Source: Acidimicrobiales bacterium
GTDB taxonomy: Bacteria > Actinomycetota > Acidimicrobiia > Acidimicrobiales > Aldehydirespiratoraceae
DNA: 64,000 bases
Reading direction: 5' to 3'
NCBI GenBank assembly: GCA_022425325.1
Contig: JAKMFW010000082.1
Span: 1-64,000 of the forward strand
The notes under the pieces were generated by a model. That model made no database searches, had not been told where the DNA came from, and saw nothing but the letters and a program-made list of their open reading frames with translations. Positions within the stretch are counted from its first letter, which is position 1; every line of letters starts with the position of its first letter. Positions 18,476 through 27,920 of this stretch are shown in pieces. A program made the translations under genes and the position numbers.

Positions 18476-18714
18476 GCCCGGTCGCGCGTCTGTTGCGTGC
18501 TGGTGTGCGGATGTATCAGCGTTTCGCTGACGGCCGGCCGTCGCCGTGCCGGTACACCCCGTCGTGTTCCCTCTACGCCGTTGAAGCGCTCGAGCTCCAC
18601 GGCGCCGTCCGAGGTGGCTGGTACGCCACCCGCCGCCTGTGCCGGTGTCACCCGTGGAGCAGCCACGGCTATGACCCGGTCCCACCCGCCCAGGAGCCCT
18701 CATGTTCGACCTGA
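18472..18714 (+). CDS. yidD: membrane protein insertion efficiency factor YidD
   Basis: [46 protein letters not shown]. Confidence 0.95.
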   Translation: MSPVARLLRAGVRMYQRFADGRPSPCRYTPSCSLYAVEALELHGAVRGGWYATRRLCRCHPWSSHGYDPVPPAQEPSCST

Positions 18715-19772
18715 TCGCCCAGGTCCTCGCCTTCTTCTACTCGCTGGCCCCGTCCTACGGCGTCGCGATCGTCCTGCTCACGTTGGCCGTGATGATCGTC
18801 GTCACCCCGTTGACGCTCAAGAGCACGCGCTCGATGCTGCAGATGCAGCGCCTGCAACCTGAGCTCAAAGCGATCCAGACGCGGTACAAGGACGATCGCC
18901 AGAAGATGAACGAGGAGTTGATGGCGTTCTACCAGGAGAACGGCATCAACCCCTTGGGTGGCTGTCTGCCGCTCCTCGTACAGTTGCCCGTCTTCCTCGT
19001 CCTGTTCCGGGTCGTCCAAGGCATCACCCGTCACGCCACCGACGCCGGACTTGCCGGGGGGTGGGCCGCCGGAAGCGCATCGTCGGGTCGCACCGACGTG
19101 GTGCAACTCAATGATGATGATCTCGTCTTCGACCCCGAGAACCTGCCGGTCGAGAGCGACATGTACCAGGATCTCATCCAGACCAACGAGATGAACTTCC
19201 TGGGGATGGATCTCTCCAAGACCGCCCTCGATGTGGTCGGGGAGAACTTCCTGGGGGCACTCCCCTACTTCGCCCTGATCGTCGTCGTCCTCGTTTCGAG
19301 CCTCGTTCAGCAAAAGCAGATCCGGGGCCGCAATACTGGCGCTCAGATCAATCCTCAGCAGGAAATGATCATGCGCATCTTGCCGTGGATGCTGCCGGTG
19401 TTCTCGTTCACGATGCCTGCCGCCCTTGTCGTCTACTTCGTGATCTCGAACCTGTACCGCATCGGTCAGCAGGGCTACATCACCCGATCGCTGTACAGCG
19501 GTGAAGAGAGCCTCGGCGCGCAGGCCCGCCGTTCGCGAGAGGAAGCGCAAGCCAAGGAAAACGCAGGTGGCGGACGGAAGCAAGCCGGTGGACGAACCAC
19601 GCCGAAGAAGGGTGAGCCGACACCGAAGCGCGCCGATGCCAAGGCGGCGACGAAACAGAAGAGTTCTCGGGGGAGTGGCGCCGGCCGAACCGGCAAGGCG
19701 CCCACTCGCCAGCGATCCGGTGGCCGAACCACTGATCCCGGCGCACCCCAGCACAAGAAGCGCAAGCGCTGA
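18702..19772 (+). CDS. yidC: membrane protein insertase YidC/Oxa1, with basic low-complexity C-terminal tail
   Basis: [80 protein letters not shown]. Confidence 0.95.
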   Translation: MFDLIAQVLAFFYSLAPSYGVAIVLLTLAVMIVVTPLTLKSTRSMLQMQRLQPELKAIQTRYKDDRQKMNEELMAFYQENGINPLGGCLPLLVQLPVFLVLFRVVQGITRHATDAGLAGGWAAGSASSGRTDVVQLNDDDLVFDPENLPVESDMYQDLIQTNEMNFLGMDLSKTALDVVGENFLGALPYFALIVVVLVSSLVQQKQIRGRNTGAQINPQQEMIMRILPWMLPVFSFTMPAALVVYFVISNLYRIGQQGYITRSLYSGEESLGAQARRSREEAQAKENAGGGRKQAGGRTTPKKGEPTPKRADAKAATKQKSSRGSGAGRTGKAPTRQRSGGRTTDPGAPQHKKRKR

Positions 19773-19818
19773 GCCTCCTGGCCCGCTGCGCGCCAACGGA
19801 AAGAAAGGGTGATCCCTC

Positions 19819-20700
19819 ATGGAATGGGTGGAAACTACCGGTAAGACCGTTCACGATGCCAAGGAAACGGCGCTCGACGCCCTTGGTGTGGACACTGATG
19901 ACGCTGAATTCGAGATCATCAACGACGCTCGGACCGGCCTGTTCGGCCGGGTAAAGGAAGAAGCTCGGGTTCGTGCCCGCGTTCGTCCAACGACACCACG
20001 TGCCAAGGATGACCGTCGCCGTCGCCGTCGTGGCGGAAAGAGCCGTGGTGGCCAGGGTGAGGGTGGTCAACGGACGTCGAACGGAAAGAACCGGGGTGGA
20101 CAGAAGGCCGAAAACGGGGGAGAGTCGAGGGGTTCGTCCCGAGGCGCGAAGCCCAAGCAAGGCAACGACCACGAGAAGAACACCAACAAGGGAAAGCAGA
20201 AGAACGTGAGCGACGAGCCCACCATGCCACTCGAGGAGCAGGCCGACATCGCTGAGGCGTTCGTTGCTGACCTGGCCAAGAACTTCGGTACCACCGTGAC
20301 CTTCGATCGTGAGCAGGTTGCGGACGACGAAATCCGTGTGACGGTCAATGGCGAGAACATCGGCCGCATGATCGGCCAGCGAGGCACGACCGCCGGCGCC
20401 ATCGACGAACTCGTCCGTACGGTGCTTCAGCGCCATGCTGGCAGTGGGCGTGGTGGACGCATTCGGGTCGATATGGGCGGTGTACGTGCTCGTCGGGCGG
20501 AAGCTCTTGCGGCCTTTGTTCGTGAACAAGCGGCCGCTGTCCGTGAATCAGGGGTGTCCCGTGCGCTTGAGCCCATGGGTGGTGCCGACCGAAAGGTCGT
20601 GCACGACACCATCTCTGACGAGGCTGGCGTCGATACGGCTTCCGAAGGCGAGGATCCCAACCGTCGGGTGATCATCGTCCCTGCTGGGGATGCTGACTGA
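19819..20700 (+). CDS. jag: Jag/KhpB family RNA-binding protein (Jag_N, basic linker, KH, R3H)
   Basis: Jag_N EWVETTGKTVHDAKETALDALGVDTDDAEFEII; KH VNGENIGRMIGQRGTTAGAIDELV; R3H-like C-terminus; position after yidC. Confidence 0.9.
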   Translation: MEWVETTGKTVHDAKETALDALGVDTDDAEFEIINDARTGLFGRVKEEARVRARVRPTTPRAKDDRRRRRRGGKSRGGQGEGGQRTSNGKNRGGQKAENGGESRGSSRGAKPKQGNDHEKNTNKGKQKNVSDEPTMPLEEQADIAEAFVADLAKNFGTTVTFDREQVADDEIRVTVNGENIGRMIGQRGTTAGAIDELVRTVLQRHAGSGRGGRIRVDMGGVRARRAEALAAFVREQAAAVRESGVSRALEPMGGADRKVVHDTISDEAGVDTASEGEDPNRRVIIVPAGDAD

Positions 20701-21337
20701 CGATCAACTGGCCTCGCTTGACGAGGCCTGGACGCCTGCCCGTGCGGCGGGCGTCATTGGTACGGCGCCCGTTGAGGCGCTTGTCGAACACACGGTCTGG
20801 TTTGCCCGGGCCGTGTGTTCGTCGTTTTCGGCATCCTTTGATGAGTTCCACGGCCGCATCGTCGATGTGGGAACTGGCGCGGGGCTTCCTGGAGTGATTC
20901 TGGCGGCGCTCCTCCCCCATGCGGAACTTCGTCTCGTGGACGCCTCTGAACGGCGCCTTGACCACGCCCGTCGTGCGTCACGCGCACTCGGCGTTGGAGA
21001 TCGGGTGGAGATTGCGCATGGACGAGGTGACGAATTGGCGCATGATGCCGCATGGCGTGGCACCCACGATGTGGCGGTGGCCCGACTCCTGGGAGATCCA
21101 GCCGAGACCATCGAACAGTTGGCGCCACTCGTTCGGCCGGGCGGAGTGATTACGATCGCTGCCGCTGAGTCGGCGACGGATCGGTGGGATGCGCTGCCGG
21201 TCACAGAACTTCCCACCTCGTCGGTTTCCTGGGCAGACTCCCCTGTCGGCCTTTTCGCGTCGGTCAGCGTCCTGGCCCCCATGCCGTCGTCGTTTCCGCG
21301 CCGTGAGCGAAAGCGCCGCCAGTCCCCCCTCTTCTGA
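20690..21337 (+). CDS. rsmG: 16S rRNA (guanine-N7) methyltransferase RsmG
   Basis: IVDVGTGAGLPGVILAALLPHAELRLVDASERR; position jag-rsmG-parA. Confidence 0.93.
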   Translation: MLTDDQLASLDEAWTPARAAGVIGTAPVEALVEHTVWFARAVCSSFSASFDEFHGRIVDVGTGAGLPGVILAALLPHAELRLVDASERRLDHARRASRALGVGDRVEIAHGRGDELAHDAAWRGTHDVAVARLLGDPAETIEQLAPLVRPGGVITIAAAESATDRWDALPVTELPTSSVSWADSPVGLFASVSVLAPMPSSFPRRERKRRQSPLF

Positions 21338-21342
21338 CTCGA

Positions 21343-21358
21343 TGTTCCACGTGGACCA
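21343..21358. promoter_or_regulatory. parS: degenerate parS-like site (TGTTCCACGTGGACCA)
   Basis: 3 mismatches to TGTTTCACGTGAAACA. Confidence 0.5.
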
Positions 21359-21384
21359 CGGCTGCGTGCGTCCGGCTGGATTCA

Positions 21385-21400
21385 TGTTTCACGTGAAACA
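21385..21400. promoter_or_regulatory. parS: parS centromere site (TGTTTCACGTGAAACA)
   Basis: Exact match to canonical 16-bp parS, next to parA-parB. Confidence 0.98.
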
Positions 21401-21455
21401 CTCGACCATCAATCCAGGAACACCCCAGGGACGGGCGGGCCAACCCGGCTGAGAG

Positions 21456-21471
21456 TGTTCCACGTGAAACA
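21456..21471. promoter_or_regulatory. parS: parS centromere site (TGTTCCACGTGAAACA)
   Basis: One mismatch to canonical parS. Confidence 0.95.
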
Positions 21472-21563
21472 CCGCCACGTTGGCGCGAATTGGTGGGGGA
21501 GGGTCCTTGCGACGCACGGCAGGCTCCGCGAGGATGACAGCCGTCGTTCGGAAGGAGATCCCG

Positions 21564-22379
21564 ATGTTACGACGGTCTGCGAAGACGCAAGAGCCTGCTC
21601 CGCCACCCGGTCCCCGAGTTTTCGCGGTTGCCAATCAAAAGGGTGGTGTCGGGAAGACGACCACGACCGTCAATCTCGGCGCGTGCTTTGCCGAGTTGGG
21701 GCGTCGGGTTCTGATTATCGACCTCGATCCACAGGCCAACGCCAGCACCGGGCTCGGCTTGAACCCACGCCAACTCGACCACTCGCTGTACGACGTTCTC
21801 TTGCAGGACGTTCCGCTGGAAGACGCAATCGAACCGGTCTCGGTCAAGAACTTGTTTGTCGCGCCAGCGAGCCTTGACCTTGCGGGCGCGGAGATCGAAC
21901 TCGTGCCGGCCATGAACCGTGAGCGGAAGCTCAAGGATGCCATCGAGTCCGTGAGTGAGGACTACGACATTGTCCTTATCGATTGTCCCCCATCGCTTGG
22001 CTTGTTGACGATCAACGGGCTGACTGCTGCGACCGAGGTACTCGTACCGATTCAGACCGAGTACTACGCACTCGAGGGCCTTGGACAATTGATTCGCAAT
22101 GTCGATCTCGTCACTCGCAACCTGAATCCGACCTTGGAGTTGAGCACGATCGTCCTCGTCATGTTCGACGCCCGAACGAAGCTGTCGGGCCAGGTGGCCG
22201 ACGAGGTTCGGGAACACTTTGGCGACAAGGTCATGAAGCATGTGATCCCTCGCACGGTTCGGCTGAGTGAGGCGCCGAGCTTCGGCCAGCCGATCACCAC
22301 GTTCGATCCAGAATCCCGGGGCGCGATCGCCTACCGGACACTTGCAAAGGAGATTCTCGGTGAGTCCGACGAGGCGTAG
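21564..22379 (+). CDS. parA: chromosome partitioning ATPase ParA (Soj)
   Basis: VFAVANQKGGVGKTTTTVNLGACFAELGRRVLIIDLDPQANASTGLG; AAGGAG RBS before ATG at 21564 (ORF open to 21480). Confidence 0.95.
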   Translation: MLRRSAKTQEPAPPPGPRVFAVANQKGGVGKTTTTVNLGACFAELGRRVLIIDLDPQANASTGLGLNPRQLDHSLYDVLLQDVPLEDAIEPVSVKNLFVAPASLDLAGAEIELVPAMNRERKLKDAIESVSEDYDIVLIDCPPSLGLLTINGLTAATEVLVPIQTEYYALEGLGQLIRNVDLVTRNLNPTLELSTIVLVMFDARTKLSGQVADEVREHFGDKVMKHVIPRTVRLSEAPSFGQPITTFDPESRGAIAYRTLAKEILGESDEA

Positions 22380-23274
22380 CGGCTTGGGCAAGGGCCTGAG
22401 TTCACTCATCCCGGCTGACGTTGAGACCGACGGCAGCACGTTCCGTGAGATCAATGTCGACGCGGTGGTTCCCAACCGGTATCAGCCACGTGATCACTTC
22501 GATGAAGAGACCTTGTCCTCATTGGCTGACTCGATCGCCGAGGTCGGGGTCATCCAACCGATCGTGGTGCGGGCAACCGACGAGGGGTATGAACTCATCG
22601 CAGGGGAGCGGCGCTGGCGAGCGGCTCGTCGGGCCAATCTGCCGTCGATTCCGGCGATCATTCGAGATTCCGATGATCTTGGATCGCTCGAAACCGCGGT
22701 TGTCGAGAACCTTCATCGCCAGGACCTCAACGCACTCGAGGAGGCGGCGGCGTACCAGCAACTCATCGAGGACTTCAATTTCACCCAGGAGCAAGTCGCG
22801 ACCCGGGTCGGTCGGTCTCGCTCGGCGGTTGCGAACACGATCCGGTTGCTCCAACTGCCGGGCGCTGTGCAGCGACTCGTCATCGAAGGTCAGCTCAGTG
22901 CCGGCCATGCGCGGGCCCTCCTAGTAGCGGCCGATCTGGCCGAGCAGGAGCGAGTCGCGCAACGCATCGTCCGTGACCGTCTGACGGTTCGCGAGACCGA
23001 GGAGTTGCTTCGCGGTGAGGACGCCGGCGAGGCAGATGATGATGACGCCGACACCGACACTGGTGCAGGAAAGACAAAACCGTCCAGCAAGACGGCCGGT
23101 GAGACCAAGGACGCCGGTGTTCTCGAACTCGAAGAACTCTTGGCGACACGACTGGAGACACGCGTCAAGGTCCAGTTGGGGAAAGGTCCAGGCCGCCTGG
23201 TGATCGATTTCGCCGATCTCTCCGACCTCGAGCGGATCTACCGCGTGATTACGCCGCCTGGAACCACCAGCTGA
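22360..23274 (+). CDS. parB: chromosome partitioning protein ParB (Spo0J)
   Basis: GTG start overlapping parA end; VSPTRRSGLGKGLSSLIP, NRYQPRDHFDEETLSSLADSIAEVGVIQPIVVR, ELIAGERRWRAARRA. Confidence 0.96.
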   Translation: MSPTRRSGLGKGLSSLIPADVETDGSTFREINVDAVVPNRYQPRDHFDEETLSSLADSIAEVGVIQPIVVRATDEGYELIAGERRWRAARRANLPSIPAIIRDSDDLGSLETAVVENLHRQDLNALEEAAAYQQLIEDFNFTQEQVATRVGRSRSAVANTIRLLQLPGAVQRLVIEGQLSAGHARALLVAADLAEQERVAQRIVRDRLTVRETEELLRGEDAGEADDDDADTDTGAGKTKPSSKTAGETKDAGVLELEELLATRLETRVKVQLGKGPGRLVIDFADLSDLERIYRVITPPGTTS

Positions 23275-23282
23275 CGACAAAG

Positions 23283-23298
23283 TGTGACATTTGTCACA
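23283..23298. promoter_or_regulatory. CRP/GlxR-type binding site TGTGACATTTGTCACA
   Basis: Perfect TGTGA-N6-TCACA within the 20-bp inverted repeat AGTGTGACATTTGTCACACT (23281-23300). Confidence 0.65.
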
Positions 23299-23375
23299 CT
23301 CGCTACCTGTGGATATCTCTGGGGAAGCACCACGGACATCCTCTGGATGACCCTGGGGATACCGGTGGACGATGC

Positions 23376-24356
23376 TCAGTCGGCTCGAAGGACCGGCCGG
23401 TCGCACCAGCGGGCGAGTGCGTCGCGCAATGACAACGCCAGTGCTGGTGCCCGCTCGACGACACGAGCGGGGTCGCCGACGCGGCACCACACGGCCGGCA
23501 TGCGTGTCTCGCGCAGAATCGGGATCCGCATACCGACGGCCGGGTGGGGCGCATCGAGAGGCCCGACGATCGCGTGACTGGCGTGCTCGGCCAGACCTCG
23601 ACCACCGGCCGAGACGAAGCCCTCGGTCTGGAAGTACGCGACTGAGAGGTCCTCGGTTGCGAGCGTGACGCCGAGGTACACCGCCCCGTCCCACTCGTTG
23701 GCTGTTTTGGCGTGTGCCGAGAGATCGGGCTGATGAAGTGTCAGCACCTCCGCACCGTCGGCACGAAGACGACGGGCCAAGGTGTCGATGAGTGCGGCGA
23801 CGCCACCCGTTTCACCGACGACGATGCGACGGCCTTGGAGGCCTTGCTGACTGCGAAGACGCTCGGTCTCGCGAACTTCGGCGATGGTCTTCTCTCCCGA
23901 GCGTCGGCCGGCAAGGCGTCCGAGCGCCATCACGGTGTCGGGGCCGACGACACCATCAGGGGTCAGGCCCTGGTTGGCCTGGAAGTTCCGAACCGCCGAC
24001 TCGGTATCCGGCCCGAAGATGCCGTCGACATAGCCGGCGTCGAAGCCGAGGCTTCCGAGTCGTTGCTGCAGATCGGTGATGTCGTCGCCGCGGGTCATGG
24101 GGGAGCGCAGGTAGAGCATGCGATCGCCAAGCCGGAAGTCGGCCTCGATCAGTGCTGCCCAGGTGTGGGCACCGCATTCGCCGTCCTCCATGAGACGGCG
24201 TGTGGCTTGAAAAGCCCGAACGGCGGCCACCGTGTCAGCGTCGTAGATCCCGGGGTCGCTGGTCGCTGGAAAGCCGGCCGCAGCGAGGCGGCGGTGGAGG
24301 TCACGGACAGCGCCTCCTTCATCGCCCGCACACAGCGGTAGCCCCTGATCGGTCAT
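23376..24356 (-). CDS. CwlM-like protein: two peptidoglycan-binding domains plus degenerate N-acetylmuramoyl-L-alanine amidase (Amidase_3) domain
   Basis: GDEGGAVRDLHRRLAAAGF...GIYDADTVAAVRAFQ and ITDLQQRLGSLGFDAGYVDGIFGPDTESAVRNFQANQGLTPDGVVGPDTVMAL; locus order parA-parB-cwlM-trxA-trxB. Confidence 0.8.
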   Translation of the reverse strand: MTDQGLPLCAGDEGGAVRDLHRRLAAAGFPATSDPGIYDADTVAAVRAFQATRRLMEDGECGAHTWAALIEADFRLGDRMLYLRSPMTRGDDITDLQQRLGSLGFDAGYVDGIFGPDTESAVRNFQANQGLTPDGVVGPDTVMALGRLAGRRSGEKTIAEVRETERLRSQQGLQGRRIVVGETGGVAALIDTLARRLRADGAEVLTLHQPDLSAHAKTANEWDGAVYLGVTLATEDLSVAYFQTEGFVSAGGRGLAEHASHAIVGPLDAPHPAVGMRIPILRETRMPAVWCRVGDPARVVERAPALALSLRDALARWCDRPVLRAD

Positions 24357-24404
24357 CGTCCCGAGGCTATCGGCCTTCGGCGCACCCGACCGGAAGTGCA
24401 AAAT

Positions 24405-24437
24405 CGAAACAGCCGACCCGGTGGGCCGGCTGTTTCG
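24405..24437 (-). terminator. intrinsic terminator after trxA
   Basis: CGAAACAGCCG ... CGGCTGTTTCG 11-bp perfect stem followed on the minus strand by ATTTTGC. Confidence 0.75.
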
Positions 24438-24486
24438 TGAAGATCGGATCGGAGAGGGTGTTCCGGTTGGAACCCCGGAATCGGGA

Positions 24487-24813
24487 TCAGATGAACTCGG
24501 CGATGTCGTCGAGGAGAGCTTGCTTGGGCTTGGCGCCGACAATGCGCTTCACTGGTTCGCCGTCCTTGAACAGGATCAATGTCGGGATCGACATGACCTC
24601 GAAGCGTCGGGCGATATCGCCAGCTTCGTCGACGTTGAGCTTTGCGACCTGCAGGGCCTCACCCTGCTCATCGGCGATCTCTTCGAGGATCGGGGCGATC
24701 ATCTTGCACGGCCCACACCATTCGGCCCAGAAGTCGACGAGGACGGGGGCGCCATCGCTGGCGACGGTTTCGTCGAAGGTGCTGTCGGAGAGGGTGGTGA
24801 CGGCTCCTGCCAT
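24487..24813 (-). CDS. trxA: thioredoxin
   Basis: [24 protein letters not shown]. Confidence 0.97.
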   Translation of the reverse strand: MAGAVTTLSDSTFDETVASDGAPVLVDFWAEWCGPCKMIAPILEEIADEQGEALQVAKLNVDEAGDIARRFEVMSIPTLILFKDGEPVKRIVGAKPKQALLDDIAEFI

Positions 24814-24938
24814 GGCGGAGCTCCTTTCATTCGCAGCGCCGAGGCACTGGTGGTTCCGGTGCCGACGTTGCCGCCGGCGTCCACCGGAGAGAACCCGTTG
24901 CGATCGCTCGCTATTCCCGGGACCGGTGTGGGGCAGGG

Positions 24939-25904
24939 TCAGGCGTCGTGGAGCGCCTCGAGGTAGCGCTCGGCTTCGAGTGCACCCTGGCAGCCTGACC
25001 CGGCGGCGGTAATCGCCTGTCGGTAGTAGTCGTCGGTGACATCGCCGACGGCGAAGACGCCGGCGACGTCGGTGGCGGTGCGTCCGGGAACGGTCTCCAG
25101 GTAGCCGTTCTCCTTCATGGCCAGTTGCCCCTTGTACAGGTCGGTCCCGGGACGGTGACCGATGGCGATGAACATGCCTGTCACGGGAAGTTCGGAGGTT
25201 TCGCCCGTCTTGACGTTTTCGACCTTCACCCCGGCAAGCGACTGGTCACCGAGATATTCCGTGACGACCGTGTCCCACAGGAACTCGATCTTCGGGTTGT
25301 TGAACGCTCGGTCCTGCATGATCTTCGATGCCCGCAGCTCATCGCGGCGGTGGATGATCGTGACCTTCTCCGCAAAGCGGCTGAGAAAGTTCGCTTCCTC
25401 GAGTGCGGAATCGCCGCCGCCGACCACGGCAATGTGGTGATCACGGAAGAAGAAGCCGTCGCAGGTGGCACAGGTCGACAGACCGTGACCGATGAGTTCG
25501 GTCTCACGATCGAGGCCCAGCATGATCGACTGCGCACCGGTGGCGATGATGAGGGAATGGGCCCGATAGGTCGGTTCGGCCGAATCGGGATCGCCGACCC
25601 ACACGCCGTAGGGCGCAGCGGAAAGGTCGACCCGGCTGACCTTCACGGTCTGGATCTCCGCCCCGAAGCGCTCGGCCTGCATGCGGAAGTTCATCATGAG
25701 CTCGGGACCCATGATCCCCTCGGGGAACCCTGGGAAGTTCTCGACGTCGGTGGTGAGCATCAGCTGCCCGCCGGGCTGATCGCTGGTCGAGCTGGGCTCA
25801 CCCTCGAGCACGAGCGGGGCAAGGTTCGCGCGAGCGGTGTAGATCGCCGCGGTGAGGCCGGCGGGGCCGGAGCCGATGATGATGACGTCGCGTACGTCGG
25901 ACAT
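24939..25904 (-). CDS. trxB: thioredoxin-disulfide reductase
   Basis: [47 protein letters not shown]. Confidence 0.96.
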   Translation of the reverse strand: MSDVRDVIIIGSGPAGLTAAIYTARANLAPLVLEGEPSSTSDQPGGQLMLTTDVENFPGFPEGIMGPELMMNFRMQAERFGAEIQTVKVSRVDLSAAPYGVWVGDPDSAEPTYRAHSLIIATGAQSIMLGLDRETELIGHGLSTCATCDGFFFRDHHIAVVGGGDSALEEANFLSRFAEKVTIIHRRDELRASKIMQDRAFNNPKIEFLWDTVVTEYLGDQSLAGVKVENVKTGETSELPVTGMFIAIGHRPGTDLYKGQLAMKENGYLETVPGRTATDVAGVFAVGDVTDDYYRQAITAAGSGCQGALEAERYLEALHDA

Positions 25905-26004
25905 GGATTGCCTTTCGAGAGCGTTCGCTCCGGTGCATTGCGGGCTGCCGGGGGACCGTAGTGGCAACCTCAGGACGGGTCAGGAATCTTCAGGGTGGAC
26001 CAGC

Positions 26005-26397
26005 TCAGCTGAAAAGGCCGTAGCAGACGACCACGACGATGATGACCAGATCCAAGATCGCGGCACCGAGCAGTGGCCGCGAGCTGGAACGACGCGACAG
26101 CCAGGCACCGAGACCGAGAATCGACAGCAGGCTGCCGGCGAAGAGGTGGGCAGCCCAGGTGGCATCACCGACGCCGGCGCCGATCGGCAGGTACGCATCG
26201 GCCATGCGAACCACGGCGACCAAGAAGATGGTGGCTGCCGCAATACCGAGCACGGCGATGACGAGCCCGAAGACGACAGCTCGCAGGACGGTGACGGCAC
26301 GGTCTGTGGTCTGTGCCTTGACCTTGTCGATCACGTCGATGACGCGGTCGGTCTGCTTCGCTGCCCAGTCCGGCTCGGTCTCCTGCTCGGTCGTCAT
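26005..26397 (-). CDS. small membrane protein, unknown function
   Basis: MTTEQETEPDWAAKQTDRVIDVIDKVKAQTTDRAVTVLRAVVFGLVIAVLGIAAATIFLVAVVRMA...; three hydrophobic segments. Confidence 0.65.
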   Translation of the reverse strand: MTTEQETEPDWAAKQTDRVIDVIDKVKAQTTDRAVTVLRAVVFGLVIAVLGIAAATIFLVAVVRMADAYLPIGAGVGDATWAAHLFAGSLLSILGLGAWLSRRSSSRPLLGAAILDLVIIVVVVCYGLFS

Positions 26398-26422
26398 GGA
26401 CGCCGAGCCTATCGCCTCCCGG

Positions 26423-27334
26423 CTAGGGCGATTCTGGTGAGACCACCGAGCTCGCGGCGCAGTCGTCGATCGGGTGCACGATGATGATGCGGCCACTTGG
26501 CTCCGTGCCGGTGATCGCATCGAGTGCGACGAGCACGGTGACGCGTTCGGCGTCGATTTCCACGATGGTCGACTCGACGCTGACGGTTGTGTCGCCCTGG
26601 ACGTCGGTGATCAGTCGGATCGCTTCAGGACAGATTCCATCAAAGGGGTCGCTGCGGCGGGGGGTAGCGATCACGTCGGCGTAGGCCGTGTCGACGAGAT
26701 CGACGATGTCGCCGACCGTCTCGACCGGCGCCAGCTCGTCCGGCAGGACGTCGACACTCGGCCCCTCCATCGTTGCCTCATCACTGCCGCTGGACTCGGG
26801 TGCGATGTCGTCGCCGAACTCCTCGCCAGCCCAGTCGTCGGTCGCGGCGGCAGCTGACTCGGCCATGTCTGCCGCCTCCTCGGTCGCCATGTCGTCGGCG
26901 AACATCTCCAGTGCCTCGTCGGCCGCAGCGTCGCTGTCGCCGGCGCTGTCGGCGGATTCTGTGGCGACGTCGCCCTGATCGTCGTCATCGAGATCCACTC
27001 GTTGGATCGCCGTGAACGCAACGGCGAGGAGCACAACGGCTGCCGCTACGGCGACGAACCGGTTGCGTCGCTCGATCGTGCGGGCCCGGACTGCCGACAG
27101 ATCGGTGACCCCGGCTGACGTTGAGCTTGCCTCGACTGCGATGGCGCGCCGCTGGTCGAGGTCGATCATCGGAATGTCGACCGGGCCGGCGACGGCCTCG
27201 ATTGCCGACCGCATTGCGTCGGCACGTGCCAGGAGTTCTGGATCCGATTCGACGCGCGCGGCCTCCTCGGCGGTGACCTCGGCATCGAGGTACCGGCTCA
27301 CGAGTTCGTCGAGCGCGTCGGTGTTGTCGTTCAT
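26423..27334 (-). CDS. putative membrane anti-sigma factor for the adjacent ECF sigma (RsmA/Rv3912-like position)
   Basis: N-terminal MNDNTDALDELVSRYLDAEVTAEEAARVESDPELLARADA, single TM FVAVAAAVVLLAVAFTAIQ, immediately downstream of the ECF sigma. Confidence 0.65.
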   Translation of the reverse strand: MNDNTDALDELVSRYLDAEVTAEEAARVESDPELLARADAMRSAIEAVAGPVDIPMIDLDQRRAIAVEASSTSAGVTDLSAVRARTIERRNRFVAVAAAVVLLAVAFTAIQRVDLDDDDQGDVATESADSAGDSDAAADEALEMFADDMATEEAADMAESAAAATDDWAGEEFGDDIAPESSGSDEATMEGPSVDVLPDELAPVETVGDIVDLVDTAYADVIATPRRSDPFDGICPEAIRLITDVQGDTTVSVESTIVEIDAERVTVLVALDAITGTEPSGRIIIVHPIDDCAASSVVSPESP

Positions 27335-27335
27335 G

Positions 27336-27920
27336 TCATGTCCTCTGACGTTCGTCAGGGGGGCTGTGGTTCCCGGCGATGATGTCGGCAAGCCGACCGC
27401 GCCCACGAGCGATGCGACTCCGCACTGTTCCGGGTGCGAGGTCGAGCACCTCGGCGATCTCGGCGTAGTCGAGCCCGGCGAGATCTCGGAGTACGACCGG
27501 TGCCTTGAATTCCTCGGGGAGTTGCGCAAGCGCATCGTCGATATCGATGCGGGCGGTGACGGCGTCGCCGGGATCGAGCGACGGGCGACGGCCGAGGGCC
27601 TCATCTGCGACACCCTCGTGATCAGGGAGGCCGGGTTGCGGGCGGCGACTCCGCCGACGGAGCTCGTCGAGGCAGGCGTTGGTGGCGACCCGGTACGACC
27701 AGGTCGTGAACGCCGCGCGGCCGTCGAAGCGTTCGAGTCCCTTGACGATGGCGATCAACGCCTCCTGGGTGGCGTCGAGCGCGTCGGCGTCGTTTCCTGC
27801 GAACCGGCGACAGATCGCATAGATGCGGGCCTGATGCTTCTGCAAAAGGGCATCAAGAGCGCGGCGATCGCCGCGCTGCGCGGCGGTGATCAGCCGGAGA
27901 TCGTCGGGATCGGGTGCGAT
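27336..27920 (-). CDS. ECF RNA polymerase sigma factor (SigM-like position)
   Basis: ARIYAICRRFAGNDADALDATQEALIAIVKGLERFDGRAAFTTWSYRVATNACLDELRR and AEIAEVLDLAPGTVRSRIARGR. ORF track starts at TTG 27845, but frame upstream reads IAPDPDDLRLITAAQRGDRRALDALLQKHQ, ECF-like, back to an ATC at 27920 (see findings). Confidence 0.85.
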   Translation of the reverse strand: MAPDPDDLRLITAAQRGDRRALDALLQKHQARIYAICRRFAGNDADALDATQEALIAIVKGLERFDGRAAFTTWSYRVATNACLDELRRRSRRPQPGLPDHEGVADEALGRRPSLDPGDAVTARIDIDDALAQLPEEFKAPVVLRDLAGLDYAEIAEVLDLAPGTVRSRIARGRGRLADIIAGNHSPPDERQRT

